From the NCBI GenBank assembly GCA_937907415.1, contig CALCHY010000370.1:1-17265 (forward strand): a stretch of 17,265 nt of DNA, in the 5' to 3' direction. The notes under the pieces are model-generated. The model ran no database searches. It had not been told where the DNA came from and was given only the letters and a program-made list of their open reading frames with translations. The translations under genes and the position numbers were made by a program. This DNA comes from an uncultured Trueperaceae bacterium. Its GTDB lineage: Bacteria > Deinococcota > Deinococci > Deinococcales > Trueperaceae. The first letter of the stretch is position 1, and each line of letters starts with the position of its first letter. Of this stretch, positions 1-6,238 are shown in pieces.

Positions 1-54
1 CGGCGTGCATGTCGGCCGAAGGAACGTACGTAGCGCACACGCGGCCGCCTGGAT

Positions 55-80
55 TGACCGGACCCCGTTCTCTGGTCCAC
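55..80 (+). repeat. left terminal inverted repeat of IS3 copy 1
   Basis: Matches the right end (1248-1274) in inverted orientation through a CCCC tract and the octamer TGGTCCAC at 73-80. The octamer overlaps the orfB stop codon at 80-82. Confidence 0.7.
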
Positions 81-943
81 TACTGGTGAGGGGTTCCTGT
101 CTTGACTCTATCAGTCAGGGCTTCTAGCGCTTCGGCTGGGGTGCCGTACCGCAGCGCGCCGTGTGGCCGTTCGTGGTTGTAGTACTTCCTCCAGTTCTCG
201 ATCAGGACTTCCGCTTCGTGTAGGGTCGCGAAGAGCTCCAGGTTCAACAGCTCGTCTCGCAGGCGGGCGTTGAAGCTCTCGTTGAAGCCGTTCTGCCACG
301 GCGAGCCCGGCTCGATGAACAAGGTCTGTACTCCACTGGCCGCCAGGAAGGTTCTGGCGGCGTCGGCGATGAACTCCGGGCCGTTATCGCTACGGATGAA
401 CGCAGGCGGCCCATGGATGGTCATGAGGCGCTCCAGCTCCCGCATCACGCCCTGCGCCGTGAGGCTGCGGGTCACATGCACCGACAGGGCGTACCGGCTC
501 GCCTCGTCGATCACGGTCAGGATCTTCAAACGCCGGCCGTCAGCGGTGGCGTCCATCACGAAATCAAGCGCCCACACCTCGTGCGCGGCCGTCGCCACGC
601 GCCGCTGGCAGCCGTTCTCCGCCTCACCCAACCGCCGGCGCTTGATAACCCGCTGCGGCACCTTCAGGCCCTCAGCGCGCCACAGGCGCTGCACGCGCTT
701 ACGGTTCACGCGCCACCCCTCCCGGTCCAAGAGCGCCGCGATCCGCCTATACCCGAAGCGCGGGTGTTCAGCCGACAACTCGTGCAAGCGCCTGACCAGG
801 TCCAGATCCTGAGCCGGTCGTATCGCCTCGTAACGCTGGCTGGAGCGCGGCTGGCCCAGCACCTTACAGGCGCGCCGCTCGCTGACCTTGAGTTCCTCCA
901 TCACGTGCTTCACTGCCGCCCGCTTACGTTGCGGGCTCAGTAG
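80..943 (-). CDS. IS3-family transposase OrfB (DDE integrase domain)
   Basis: The catalytic half of the transposase, which cuts and joins the IS ends. An HTH_21-like N-terminal region ([10 protein letters not shown], then [13 protein letters not shown]) is followed by an rve integrase core. The acidic triad is visible: the first Asp in VWALDF, the second in RSDNGPEF, and the Glu in [11 protein letters not shown]. The C-terminus has the family signature [11 protein letters not shown]. The frame is open upstream of the first usable start (GTG at 913) back to the slippery site at 943-949, so the product is probably made as an OrfAB fusion by -1 frameshifting. No internal stop or missing catalytic residue is seen, so it could be active. 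It is clearly related to the 10073-10939 protein but differs at many positions. Confidence 0.92.
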   Translation of the reverse strand, partial: LLSPQRKRAAVKHVMEELKVSERRACKVLGQPRSSQRYEAIRPAQDLDLVRRLHELSAEHPRFGYRRIAALLDREGWRVNRKRVQRLWRAEGLKVPQRVIKRRRLGEAENGCQRRVATAAHEVWALDFVMDATADGRRLKILTVIDEASRYALSVHVTRSLTAQGVMRELERLMTIHGPPAFIRSDNGPEFIADAARTFLAASGVQTLFIEPGSPWQNGFNESFNARLRDELLNLELFATLHEAEVLIENWRKYYNHERPHGALRYGTPAEALEALTDRVKTGTPHQ

Positions 944-1215
944 TTTCCCTCGAGCGCCTCCTTGAGGATGCTGTTATCCAGCTCCTTCTCCGCCAAGAGC
1001 TTCTTGAGGCGCGCGTTCTCGCGCTCCAGCTCCTTAAGGCGCTTCGCGTCGGGCTTGCTCATGCCCTGGTACTGCTTGCGCCAGCGGTAATACGTCCACT
1101 CACCGATCCCCGCCTCCTTGCAGAGCTGCGCCACCGGCTTACCCGCCGCCTTGCCCGCCTCGATCTGCCTGAGGATCTCTATGATCTGCTCCGGGTTTCG
1201 TCTCGCTTTCTTCAT
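937..1215 (-). CDS. IS3-family transposase OrfA (helix-turn-helix)
   Basis: A small DNA-binding protein of 92 residues that recognises the IS ends. It has an HTH_Tnp_1 pattern ([14 protein letters not shown], then [17 protein letters not shown]) followed by a leucine-zipper-like helix ([19 protein letters not shown]) used for multimerisation with OrfB. An in-frame GTG at 1242 would lengthen it. I prefer the ATG at 1215 because a GAGAGGGA ribosome binding site precedes it and copy 2 starts at the equivalent Met-Lys. It ends EGNY-stop, overlapping the orfB frame, with a slippery heptamer just before the stop. Confidence 0.9.
   Translation of the reverse strand: MKKARRNPEQIIEILRQIEAGKAAGKPVAQLCKEAGIGEWTYYRWRKQYQGMSKPDAKRLKELERENARLKKLLAEKELDNSILKEALEGNY
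943..949 (-). promoter_or_regulatory. probable -1 ribosomal frameshift site, IS3 copy 1
   Basis: Read on the minus strand the heptamer is GGGAAAC, placed as G GGA AAC in the orfA frame two codons before its stop. This is a canonical X XXY YYZ arrangement. Slipping back one base joins OrfA to the orfB frame, which is exactly one nucleotide upstream. Confidence 0.75.
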
Positions 1216-1247
1216 GGGTGTCCCTCTCCGGATCACCCTCACTCTAC

Positions 1248-1274
1248 GTGGACCAGGACGCGGGGGTCAGACCA
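1248..1274 (-). repeat. right terminal inverted repeat of IS3 copy 1
   Basis: Carries GTGGACCA at 1248-1255 and a GGGGG tract. It is the inverted partner of 55-80 and ends in CA at 1273-1274. Confidence 0.7.
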
Positions 1275-1296
1275 CACCCTAGTAGCAGCTCGCAGA

Positions 1297-1331
1297 TAGA
1301 AAACGCGCTCCGCGCGCAGGCGAAGGGCATG
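1297..1331 (+). repeat. family A intergenic hairpin repeat, A1
   Basis: Contains TAGAAAACGCGC and a small stem CGCGC-TCC-GCGCG (1304-1316), then a GAAGGGCAT tail. It shares its first 22 bases with the copy at 2113. It lies directly ahead of the ribosome binding site of the 1346 gene. Confidence 0.75.
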
Positions 1332-1345
1332 AAGGGAGGTAGCAC

Positions 1346-1738
1346 ATGGCTACCAGGCTCTACCCGCTCTTCGACCCCCAGGACCACGACCAGGTGCAGG
1401 CGCTCGAGCGCCTCGCCGGCGTGCCTGCGGGCACGTACGCCCAGGCGCAGCAATACCGCGCCCAGGCGCAAGCCCTCGGGGATGATCCTGAGGCTGGGTA
1501 CCTGCACTGGCGGTCCGTGCAGGACACCCCCGTCGGGCGCATGGACGCCTTCCTCACCTTCGGGTGGGGGCGGCTCGCGCCCCGCGCCGAGGACCTCGTC
1601 GAGGCCCTCGGGCACGACCCGCACTGCGGGTCGATCGAGGACGCCCCCACCGCCGGGGACGTCCTCGACGCGCAGGGCCTCCCCTGCGCCGACGCCGAGA
1701 CGGTGGCCCTCCACCGCCTCGGCGTCACCTGGAACTAA
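1346..1738 (+). CDS. hypothetical protein, 130 aa
   Basis: No family recognised. A soluble, acidic, Ala-rich protein with no membrane segment or signal peptide. It starts MATRLYPLFD, has a Gln/Ala-rich helical stretch (AQAQQYRAQAQAL) around residues 32-45, and two cysteines. The ATG is well supported by GGGAGGT at 1334-1340. Codon use (Leu CTC, Pro CCC, third position mostly C or G) matches the rest of the accessory block and differs from the ccm genes. A long overlapping minus-strand frame is a GC-rich shadow. It is the first intact gene inside the left IS3 element, and its leader carries a family A hairpin. Confidence 0.75.
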   Translation: MATRLYPLFDPQDHDQVQALERLAGVPAGTYAQAQQYRAQAQALGDDPEAGYLHWRSVQDTPVGRMDAFLTFGWGRLAPRAEDLVEALGHDPHCGSIEDAPTAGDVLDAQGLPCADAETVALHRLGVTWN

Positions 1739-1758
1739 CCGTTCCAGGCCGCAAGGCC

Positions 1759-1784
1759 GGCGGCCCAACCCAGCTTGGGCCGCC
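1759..1784 (+). repeat. family B intergenic hairpin repeat, B1
   Basis: A perfect 10-bp stem, GGCGGCCCAA (1759-1768) with TTGGGCCGCC (1775-1784), and a 6-nt loop CCCAGC. It lies between the 1738 stop and the ribosome binding site of the 1809 gene. No T-tract follows, so a simple intrinsic terminator is unlikely. Confidence 0.85.
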
Positions 1785-1808
1785 AGAACCAACCCCGCCG
1801 GAGGACGC

Positions 1809-2105
1809 ATGTTCACGCCCGACATCCGCACCATCACCGACACCGCCATCCGCCACGCCCGCGCCAGCGACCAGTACGCCAAAGCCGTCACCACCGCCGC
1901 CATCGCCGGCTTCACCCTCGACGCCACCCCCAGGCGCAGCGACGACCGCGCCACCCTCACCCTCCCCCGCGACCGCACCCTCCCCGACCAACTCCTCGAA
2001 CAACTCGTCGCGCTCGCCGCCCACCTCCGCGGCCGCGCCATGGACGGAACCTGCACCCCCATCACCATCCACGTCCACCCCAAGGCGCACGCCGCACCCA
2101 ACTAG
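1809..2105 (+). CDS. hypothetical protein, 98 aa
   Basis: No family recognised. The start ATG is fixed by GGAGGA at 1800-1805. The protein begins MFTPDIRTITDTAIRHARAS, has an amphipathic Leu-rich region in its second half (DQLLEQLVALAAHLRG), and ends in a His/Pro-rich beta-like stretch (ITIHVHPKAHA). No cysteine cluster or membrane segment. The frame is open far upstream, but the ribosome binding site and the position just after hairpin B1 mark the real start. Small size and context suggest a plasmid or phage accessory protein. Confidence 0.68.
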   Translation: MFTPDIRTITDTAIRHARASDQYAKAVTTAAIAGFTLDATPRRSDDRATLTLPRDRTLPDQLLEQLVALAAHLRGRAMDGTCTPITIHVHPKAHAAPN

Positions 2106-2112
2106 GCAGGGG

Positions 2113-2146
2113 TAGAAAACGCGCTCCGCGCGCACAACGAAGGCAA
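2113..2146 (+). repeat. family A intergenic hairpin repeat, A2
   Basis: TAGAAAAC, then stem CGCGC-TCC-GCGCG at 2120-2132, with a GAAGGCAACAAGG tail. It begins 7 bases after the 2105 stop and immediately precedes the ribosome binding site (AAGGAGG) of the 2160 gene. Confidence 0.75.
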
Positions 2147-2159
2147 CAAGGAGGCAGGC

Positions 2160-2585
2160 ATGAGCGAAGCCCACCCCATCCGGCTCGACCCCAACTACCC
2201 CTACCGCCTCACGCGCGAGCAGACCGAGAACCTTCCCGCCAGCGAGACCGACCGGGTGGAGGACTGGTACCGCCTACGCGAGGAAACCGGGGCCATCCAC
2301 CCCAGCAACGCGCGCCTCGCCGACACCCTCGACGAAGCCATCCGCGCCACTATCGCCGGGGCGAACACGCACCACCTCACCAACCTCCAGCCCAGCGACT
2401 ACTTCGAGACCAGCCCCTTCGCCACGGCAGGAGAGAAGGCCCAGCACCTCTACCAAGGCCACCTCGAGGAACTCGAAGGGATCCTCGCAGCCGCCCTCAC
2501 GCGCGTGCGCGCGCAACGCACCCACCAGCACCAGTGGAAGCCCAACGGCTTCTGCGCCACCTGCGGGCTCGACGGCAACGCCTAG
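2160..2585 (+). CDS. hypothetical protein with C-terminal Cys/His cluster, 141 aa
   Basis: No family recognised. The ATG at 2160 is preceded by AAGGAGGC. The N-terminal half is acidic and helical (TENLPASETDRVEDWYRL). The C-terminus has the pattern HQHQW...CATCGL within the last 20 residues, which could bind a metal as a minimal His/Cys zinc site. Tails of this kind occur in many small phage proteins, but that is an inference from the motif only. It has accessory-block codon use and lies between hairpin A2 and the next small gene. Confidence 0.75.
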   Translation: MSEAHPIRLDPNYPYRLTREQTENLPASETDRVEDWYRLREETGAIHPSNARLADTLDEAIRATIAGANTHHLTNLQPSDYFETSPFATAGEKAQHLYQGHLEELEGILAAALTRVRAQRTHQHQWKPNGFCATCGLDGNA

Positions 2586-2613
2586 AGCCCGCAGCCCTAG
2601 AGAAAGGAGCCTC

Positions 2614-3003
2614 ATGCCAGGACGCGGCACCACCGCAAGGCACAACGGACAGATCCTCACCGTCCTCGACCCCGCCCCCAACCCCAACGGGAAGCGGCTC
2701 GAGCCCACCCGCGCCTACCGCGTCATCAGCAGCAGCGGCATGACCGGCACCATCGACGCCACCGTCCTCGAGCAGCACCGCATCGACCCCACGACACTCG
2801 AGCCGTACCCGACCGACGCGATTCGCGGGGTGCCGCGCCGGTTCCCGCAGGTCATCGCCGTACCGCACCGCGTCAGCGGCAGCAGCCTCATCTGCACCGT
2901 CATCCACAGCACCCACCCCAGCTACCCCGTCGGCGGGTACGACATCGCCGTCCCCACGAGCGAGGTCCTCGCCGCCCCCGCGCTACGCGCACCCAGCGCC
3001 TGA
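2614..3003 (+). CDS. hypothetical protein, 129 aa
   Basis: No family recognised. AAAGGAG at 2603-2609 supports the ATG. The sequence is beta-rich with many Pro, Thr and Ser (NGQILTVLDPAPNPNGKRLE; TRAYRVISSSGMTGTIDATV) and no membrane segment. The first half, with alternating hydrophobics around RHNGQILTVLD, may be a small barrel, but this is a guess. The last codons (ALRAPSA) are written by a GCGC-TAC-GCGC sequence identical to the family A core, so the C-terminus may have been created or changed by a repeat. Confidence 0.7.
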   Translation: MPGRGTTARHNGQILTVLDPAPNPNGKRLEPTRAYRVISSSGMTGTIDATVLEQHRIDPTTLEPYPTDAIRGVPRRFPQVIAVPHRVSGSSLICTVIHSTHPSYPVGGYDIAVPTSEVLAAPALRAPSA

Positions 3004-3029
3004 GCAGCAGCCCAAGCCGGATTGGGCCG
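2980..3029 (+). repeat. joined A-B hairpin repeat overlapping the end of the 2614 gene
   Basis: The family A core GCGC-TAC-GCGC lies at 2980-2990. The family B hairpin follows at 3010-3027: GCCCAA, loop GCCGGA, TTGGGC. The same A-then-B order with about 20 bases between occurs at 3671-3731. Here the A core is inside coding sequence and the B arm follows the stop. Confidence 0.7.
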
Positions 3030-3088
3030 AAAGGCCAGGCACCCCGGCATCACAAACGACAGACCAGCGGGAAGCTCACGACCAGCAG

Positions 3089-3120
3089 GCAAGGAAGCCC
3101 TACCGGGCATCCAGAAGATC
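3089..3120 (+). repeat. family A hairpin repeat, variant stem, in the SSB gene leader
   Basis: AAGGAA then GCCC-TACC-GGGC (3097-3108), followed by a CCAGAAGATCAGCAAG tail. Compared with GCGC-TAC-GCGC copies both arms have changed together. It is part of the 163-base leader (3004-3166) ahead of the SSB-like gene, which otherwise shows no convincing gene. A further GCGC-CATCGA-GCGC (3137-3150) stands just before its ribosome binding site. Confidence 0.65.
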
Positions 3121-3166
3121 AGCAAGACACTCAAGAGCGCCATCGAGCGCAGAAAGGCAGAACACG

Positions 3167-3574
3167 ATGATCACGATCCAAGGAGTCGCCGTCAACACCA
3201 AGAATGCCGAAGGCCCCATCACCACCAAGGGCGATCCGTTCCTCCCCGTCGCCGTGAACGTCAGCGGCAAGAAGGACAAGGCCGAGTGGCAGACCCTGCG
3301 CATCTACGCGCGCGAAGCCAGCGAGCTCGAGGCCCTGCGCGCGCACCTCGTGGACAAGAAGAGCCTCATCGTCCGCTCCATCTCCAGCCTCTTCGCTCGC
3401 ACCTACGAGAAGGACGGCGAGGTGCGGGCCACCACCAGCTTCAGCGCCAACCTGCGCCAGGTTGAGGGATTCGACAATGACGCGAAGAGCTGGGCGAAGC
3501 TCACCAGCCTCCTCGGCCTCGCCTCCAAGAGCGAGCCCACGGACGCGGTCGAGGGTCAGGACCTGCCCTTCTAA
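3167..3574 (+). CDS. single-stranded DNA-binding protein (SSB-like)
   Basis: A 135-residue protein that fits the bacterial SSB OB fold. A first strand begins at ITIQGVAVN, PFLPVAVNV occupies the second-strand position, and EWQTLRIYAREASELEALRAHL matches the conserved 'W-x-x-x-x-hydrophobic...LA..L' region. KKSLIVR and RTYEKDGEVRATT match the 'G-x-x-hydrophobic-x-V-x-G ... YEKDG' region. It ends in Asp-Leu-Pro-Phe, the short C-terminal tip SSBs use to recruit partner proteins. The linker between OB fold and tip is very short compared with chromosomal SSBs (about 165-180 residues). AAAGG at 3153-3157 supports the ATG. A strong terminator follows the gene. In a plasmid or phage block this suggests an own replication or recombination function. 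Confidence 0.82.
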   Translation: MITIQGVAVNTKNAEGPITTKGDPFLPVAVNVSGKKDKAEWQTLRIYAREASELEALRAHLVDKKSLIVRSISSLFARTYEKDGEVRATTSFSANLRQVEGFDNDAKSWAKLTSLLGLASKSEPTDAVEGQDLPF

Positions 3575-3591
3575 CGAGAGCAGCACCCCAG

Positions 3592-3631
3592 AGGGGGCGC
3601 CGCCGGCGATGCCGGCCGGCGCCCCCTTTTT
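3592..3631 (+). terminator. Rho-independent terminator after the SSB-like gene
   Basis: The GC stem GGGGGCGCCG pairs with CGGCGCCCCC. It extends by five more pairs past a one-base bulge to a GAT loop and is followed directly by TTTTT at 3627-3631. It starts 17 bases after the stop codon at 3574. Confidence 0.92.
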
Positions 3632-3670
3632 CTCGTAACCACCCCCAGCCGGCGCCGCGCGGGGAGAACG

Positions 3671-3733
3671 GCAGAAGGAAGCGCTACGCGCACCAGAAGG
3701 GCATCAAGGACCAGCCCAACCCGGATTGGGCCG
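3671..3733 (+). repeat. joined A-B hairpin repeat ahead of the 3766 gene
   Basis: GCAGAAGGAA then stem GCGC-TAC-GCGC (3681-3691) and tail CCAGAAGGGCATCAAGGA. Family B follows: GCCCAA (3714-3719), loop CCCGGA, TTGGGC (3726-3731). This is the fullest composite copy and serves as the reference for both families. Confidence 0.85.
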
Positions 3734-3765
3734 ACCCCCCGCTCTCGCCCCGCCTGGAGGTTCCC

Positions 3766-5142
3766 GTGGAGTTCAAGACCGCCCGCCAGCGCCGCCGCTA
3801 CCACACCACCCGCAAGACCCTCGCGCGCCACAAGCGCCAGGTGAACGGGGAAGACCGCAAGAGCATGTGGGCCGCCTTCGATGCCGACAACGAGCACTAT
3901 CCCCTCGAGGGGTTCGACGACCGCGCCTGGTACCGCGCCATGCGCGCGGACGGCACCGCCGGCAAGCTGCGCGGCAACCACCAAGGCAAGTACAGCGACC
4001 CCTACGGCGAGCGCTGGATGCAGACCCTCAACCGCACCCGCCGTAACCGCGTCGCCATGCGCAACGCGATGGTCAGCTATGAGCAGGAGCGCGAGCCGTT
4101 GCGTCCCGGCACGCGACCCCACCGCAAGAGCCAGCGCGCGCCTAACGCCACGCAGTTGCGAGACAAGATGCTCGCGCTCGAGGAGGAACTCCGCACGCTC
4201 CGCGCGCGCCGCTACCGCACCGGCGTGCTCGGCGAGTACCTCAGCGACTACAACGACCGGCGCGCCCGCACCCTCGAGCTGCGCCTCCTCGCCCTCGACG
4301 AGCAGCGGGCCCGCCTCCACACCGATCGCGCCGCCCGCGAGGCCCGGCCCCGACCCGGCACGTTCGCCGCCTGGGCCGCCAGGCAGGCCGCCCGCGACGC
4401 CCGCGGCGAACAGCTCTACCTCACGCTCGACCACCCCAGCGACACGAGCGGGCTCGAGCCCCACGACCAAGCGTTGCTCGAGGGGTTCCTCAAGGAGGCG
4501 CTGCACAGCACGGGCGCGCACGAGGAACTGCGCGACACGCACGCCCGGCCCCGCCTCGGGGACACCCACCACGACCACATGATGGCCGCCCTCGCCGAGT
4601 GCGAGGCGGCCGAGCGGCCGCCCACCCCAGCGTGGGCCGCCGCGCAGGAGGAACGCACCATGCCGAACGAGAACTGCCTTGCCGGAATCGCCTGCCCCAC
4701 GTGCGGGCAGGAGGAACACTTCGAGATCCACGCCAGCGCCACCTTCGACGTCACCGACGAAGGCACCGGCGACTACCAGGCCGTCGAGTGGAACGGCGAG
4801 AGCGCCATCCACTGCTCCAAGTGCGGCGAGTTCGGCCGCGTCAAGGACTTCCACCCCCGCGAGTCGTTCGTGCTGGTCAGCGACGAGATGGGCATCTACC
4901 TCGGGGAAGCGTTCGGGCTCGGCTTCTGGAGTCGCCTCGACCCCGCCGGGCAGACGCACGCCGTCAGCCTCACCCGCGAGGACGCCGAAGCCCTCCAAGT
5001 CACCCACGCCGGCCAAGACGTGCGGCTCGAGCGCGTCCCCACCTACCCCCGGTCCATCAGCGCCCGCGAGCTCGACGCCTTCGGACTCCGGGCGTACACC
5101 GCGCCACTGCGCCAGAACGCGCGCGAGCAGCAGGCCGCGTAG
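3766..5142 (+). CDS. hypothetical protein, 458 aa, probable run-together of two genes
   Basis: GTG start supported by GGAGG at 3756-3760. Residues 1 to about 290 are highly basic and Arg/Ala-rich, with predicted long helices (LALEEELRTLRARRYR; LRLLALDEQRARLHTDR) that look coiled-coil; no family recognised. Residues 299-458 form a distinct acidic domain with paired CxxC motifs (CPTC and CSKC, 33 residues apart), a likely zinc ribbon. The junction (PPTPAWAAAQEERTM) is the translation of a family B hairpin plus AGGAGG and ATG. Elsewhere in this block that arrangement is intergenic, so the second domain may be a separate 160-residue protein started at 4660, with or without the fusion. Confidence 0.7.
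   Translation: MEFKTARQRRRYHTTRKTLARHKRQVNGEDRKSMWAAFDADNEHYPLEGFDDRAWYRAMRADGTAGKLRGNHQGKYSDPYGERWMQTLNRTRRNRVAMRNAMVSYEQEREPLRPGTRPHRKSQRAPNATQLRDKMLALEEELRTLRARRYRTGVLGEYLSDYNDRRARTLELRLLALDEQRARLHTDRAAREARPRPGTFAAWAARQAARDARGEQLYLTLDHPSDTSGLEPHDQALLEGFLKEALHSTGAHEELRDTHARPRLGDTHHDHMMAALAECEAAERPPTPAWAAAQEERTMPNENCLAGIACPTCGQEEHFEIHASATFDVTDEGTGDYQAVEWNGESAIHCSKCGEFGRVKDFHPRESFVLVSDEMGIYLGEAFGLGFWSRLDPAGQTHAVSLTREDAEALQVTHAGQDVRLERVPTYPRSISARELDAFGLRAYTAPLRQNAREQQAA
4620..4662 (+). promoter_or_regulatory. in-frame family B hairpin, ribosome binding site and ATG inside the 3766 ORF
   Basis: GCCCAC (4620-4625), loop CCCAGC, GTGGGC (4632-4637), then AGGAGGAAC and ATG at 4660. The loop is identical to B1. 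The A:T pair at the top of the stem in other copies is C:G here. The layout equals an intergenic leader, so ATG 4660 is a likely real translation start for a 160-residue Cys4 protein (4660-5142). Confidence 0.6.
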
Positions 5143-5150
5143 GGGAGAGG

Positions 5151-5186
5151 GCAGAAGGAAGCCCTGCGGGCAGACGAGGGGCATGA
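5151..5186 (+). repeat. family A hairpin repeat with GCCC/GGGC stem
   Basis: GCAGAAGGAA followed by GCCC-TGC-GGGC (5161-5171) and a tail that runs into the start of the 5183 gene (GAGGGGCATGAGC). Both arms of the stem have changed relative to GCGC copies while pairing and the 3-nt loop are kept. Confidence 0.75.
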
Positions 5187-5389
5187 GCAACGACCTGGTA
5201 GCCCGCACGGAGAAGCGCATCCTCGACCTCTACGGCGCGTACCACGACAACCCCAACGGTAGCGAAGCCGACCAGCTCCTCGAGGAGATGAGCGAGGAGG
5301 TCGGCAACCTCGCGGACCTCGCCGGGCTCGAACTGCACGAGATGGCCGCGTCCATCGACCGGCGCTACAGCATCGACCTGCCCGTATGA
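5183..5389 (+). CDS. small acidic hypothetical protein, 68 aa
   Basis: No family recognised. Mostly helical and acidic: VARTEKRILDLYGAYHDNP, then ADQLLEEMSEEVGNLADLAG. No cysteines and no membrane segment. The start ATG at 5183 has GAGGGG very close upstream (2 bases), so initiation may be weak or may use the AGAAGGAAG of the hairpin repeat. The frame is open upstream, but that part is a shadow of the 3766 ORF. Size and charge would fit a small DNA-mimic or regulatory phage protein; that is only a suggestion. Confidence 0.62.
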   Translation: MSNDLVARTEKRILDLYGAYHDNPNGSEADQLLEEMSEEVGNLADLAGLELHEMAASIDRRYSIDLPV

Positions 5390-5396
5390 CCCCAGA

Positions 5397-5424
5397 GGGC
5401 GGCCCAATCCAGGTTGGGCCGCCC
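5397..5424 (+). repeat. family B hairpin repeat, long stem
   Basis: An 11-bp stem from GGGCGGCCCAA (5397-5407) and TTGGGCCGCCC (5414-5424), loop TCCAGG. It begins 7 bases after the 5389 stop. No T-tract follows. Confidence 0.85.
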
Positions 5425-5440
5425 CCACCTCGCGTGGCTA

Positions 5441-5460
5441 TGAAGCGCGCTGCGCGCGCA
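5441..5460 (+). repeat. family A hairpin repeat, 6-bp stem, next to a ribosome binding site
   Basis: TGAA, then GCGCGC-TGC-GCGCGC (5445-5459), directly followed by AGGAGGAAC and the ATG at 5472. The pairing arm touches the Shine-Dalgarno sequence, so folding could affect ribosome access. Confidence 0.7.
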
Positions 5461-5471
5461 GGAGGAACGGC

Positions 5472-5786
5472 ATGAACGACACGCTCACCACTCCCAGAGC
5501 GCGCCTCAACACCGAGTACCGGGCGCTCTACGCAGCCGTGCGGCGCTGGAAGGCCCGGCTCGCCCAAGCGCAGCGGCTCGAGCAGCGCGCCATCCGCCAC
5601 GCGGACGTGCAGGCTCTCTCAGAGGCCAGAGCAGCCAGAGCCCAAGCGGAGAAGAAGCATGCACAGGCGTTGCGCGTCGCCATCGGTGGAATCCGGCGGA
5701 TCGCGCGTAGGCCCCCAACCCGCCCACGGGTAGAGCCTGTGCCGTTGCTGGAGCCCGTCGCGGAAGAGTCCCGCCAGGCCGCCTAA
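5472..5786 (+). CDS. basic coiled-coil-like hypothetical protein, 104 aa
   Basis: No family recognised. The ATG has a strong AGGAGG at 5460-5465. Very rich in Arg, Ala, Gln and Lys with a long predicted helix (RARLNTEYRALYAAVRRWK through LSEARAARAQAEKKHAQAL), followed by a Pro/Arg-rich tail (RRPPTRPRVEPVPLLEP). High positive charge suggests nucleic acid binding or a structural role. No cysteine or membrane segment. The terminator at 5828-5863 closes the unit. Confidence 0.68.
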   Translation: MNDTLTTPRARLNTEYRALYAAVRRWKARLAQAQRLEQRAIRHADVQALSEARAARAQAEKKHAQALRVAIGGIRRIARRPPTRPRVEPVPLLEPVAEESRQAA

Positions 5787-5827
5787 CCCGCACAGCGACC
5801 AATCAGATACCGAGAAAGAATGACCAG

Positions 5828-5863
5828 GAAGGTGCGAAACGGTTCCCGCGCCTTCTCTGTTTT
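5828..5863 (+). terminator. probable Rho-independent terminator
   Basis: GAAGGTGCG (5828-5836) pairs with CGCGCCTTC (5847-5855) with one G-T wobble and a 10-nt loop, followed by TCTGTTTT. It lies 42 bases after the 5786 stop. The rest of 5787-5990 is visibly less GC-rich and holds no convincing gene; a weak promoter-like TTGCAT and TTATCG pair (5862-5891) was seen but not called. Confidence 0.7.
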
Positions 5864-5990
5864 GCATGTAGCGTCGCATCAGAGGTTATCGGATGCCGCC
5901 CACGCCCCCACCCATCCAACCCCAGAAAGAAAGCGGGGTTCCCCCGCAGACCAGGGGCAACACCACAGGCGAACACGCCAGGAGGCACCC

Positions 5991-6227
5991 ATGACCACCC
6001 TCACCGCCCTCACGCTGCTCGTTCTCCTCGCCGCCATCTACGGCCTCATCCGCCAACGCCGCACTGCACGCCAGAACGCCCGCGCCCAGGCTCTGCGCGC
6101 GCGCCTCAAGGCCCAAGCGCTCGTCCTGCCCGAAATCGAACGGCAGTACGGGCCCGACAGCCACAGCGCCAGGTACCTGCGCGCCGCCACCTACCTCACC
6201 ACCCGCCGCCTCCGCACGCGCGGCTGA
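5991..6227 (+). CDS. small single-span membrane protein, 78 aa
   Basis: ATG at 5991 with GGAGG at 5981-5985; an earlier in-frame ATG at 5820 overlaps the terminator and is not preferred. The N-terminus is one hydrophobic segment (LTALTLLVLLAAIYGLI, residues about 3-20). A strongly basic stretch follows (RQRRTARQNARAQALRARLK), giving an N-out, C-in single-pass topology by the positive-inside rule. No family recognised. It lies 11 bases ahead of the exported protein at 6239, so the two may be made together. Confidence 0.7.
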   Translation: MTTLTALTLLVLLAAIYGLIRQRRTARQNARAQALRARLKAQALVLPEIERQYGPDSHSARYLRAATYLTTRRLRTRG

Positions 6228-6238
6228 AAGACACCCCC

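Larger units (their letters stand above)
55..1274 (-). mobile_element. IS3-family insertion sequence, copy 1
   Basis: A 1.2-kb element with orfA and orfB on the minus strand. The ends are imperfect inverted repeats: the left end starts TGACCGGACCCCG and the right end, read inward, starts TGGTCTGACCCCCG. Both then carry TGGTCCAC and, after a short variable stretch, GTGAGGG. The TG...CA termini and size fit the IS3 family. The 3-bp flanks are GAT on the left and CAC on the right, so there is no direct target duplication around this copy alone. The exact ends are inferred by comparing the two arms with each other and with the second copy at 10047-11271. Confidence 0.88.

Noticed and set aside
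1..54. Missing N-terminal part of ccmF to the left of the first IS3 element
   Set aside because: The frame that would join the GAT codon contains a TAG and shows no CcmF-like sequence; the other frames do not resemble CcmF either.
3022..3166. Frame starting at TTG within the SSB leader
   Set aside because: It has no ribosome binding site, starts inside a family B hairpin and runs into the SSB gene in another frame.
3571..5220. 549-codon open frame on the minus strand
   Set aside because: It lies antisense to the 3766 ORF, is Gly/Ala/Val/Leu-rich as expected from complementing GC-biased codons, and has no ribosome binding site or motif.
1759..5424. Family B hairpins as intrinsic terminators
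   Set aside because: None is followed by a T-tract, whereas true terminators in the same block (3592-3631, 5828-5863) are.
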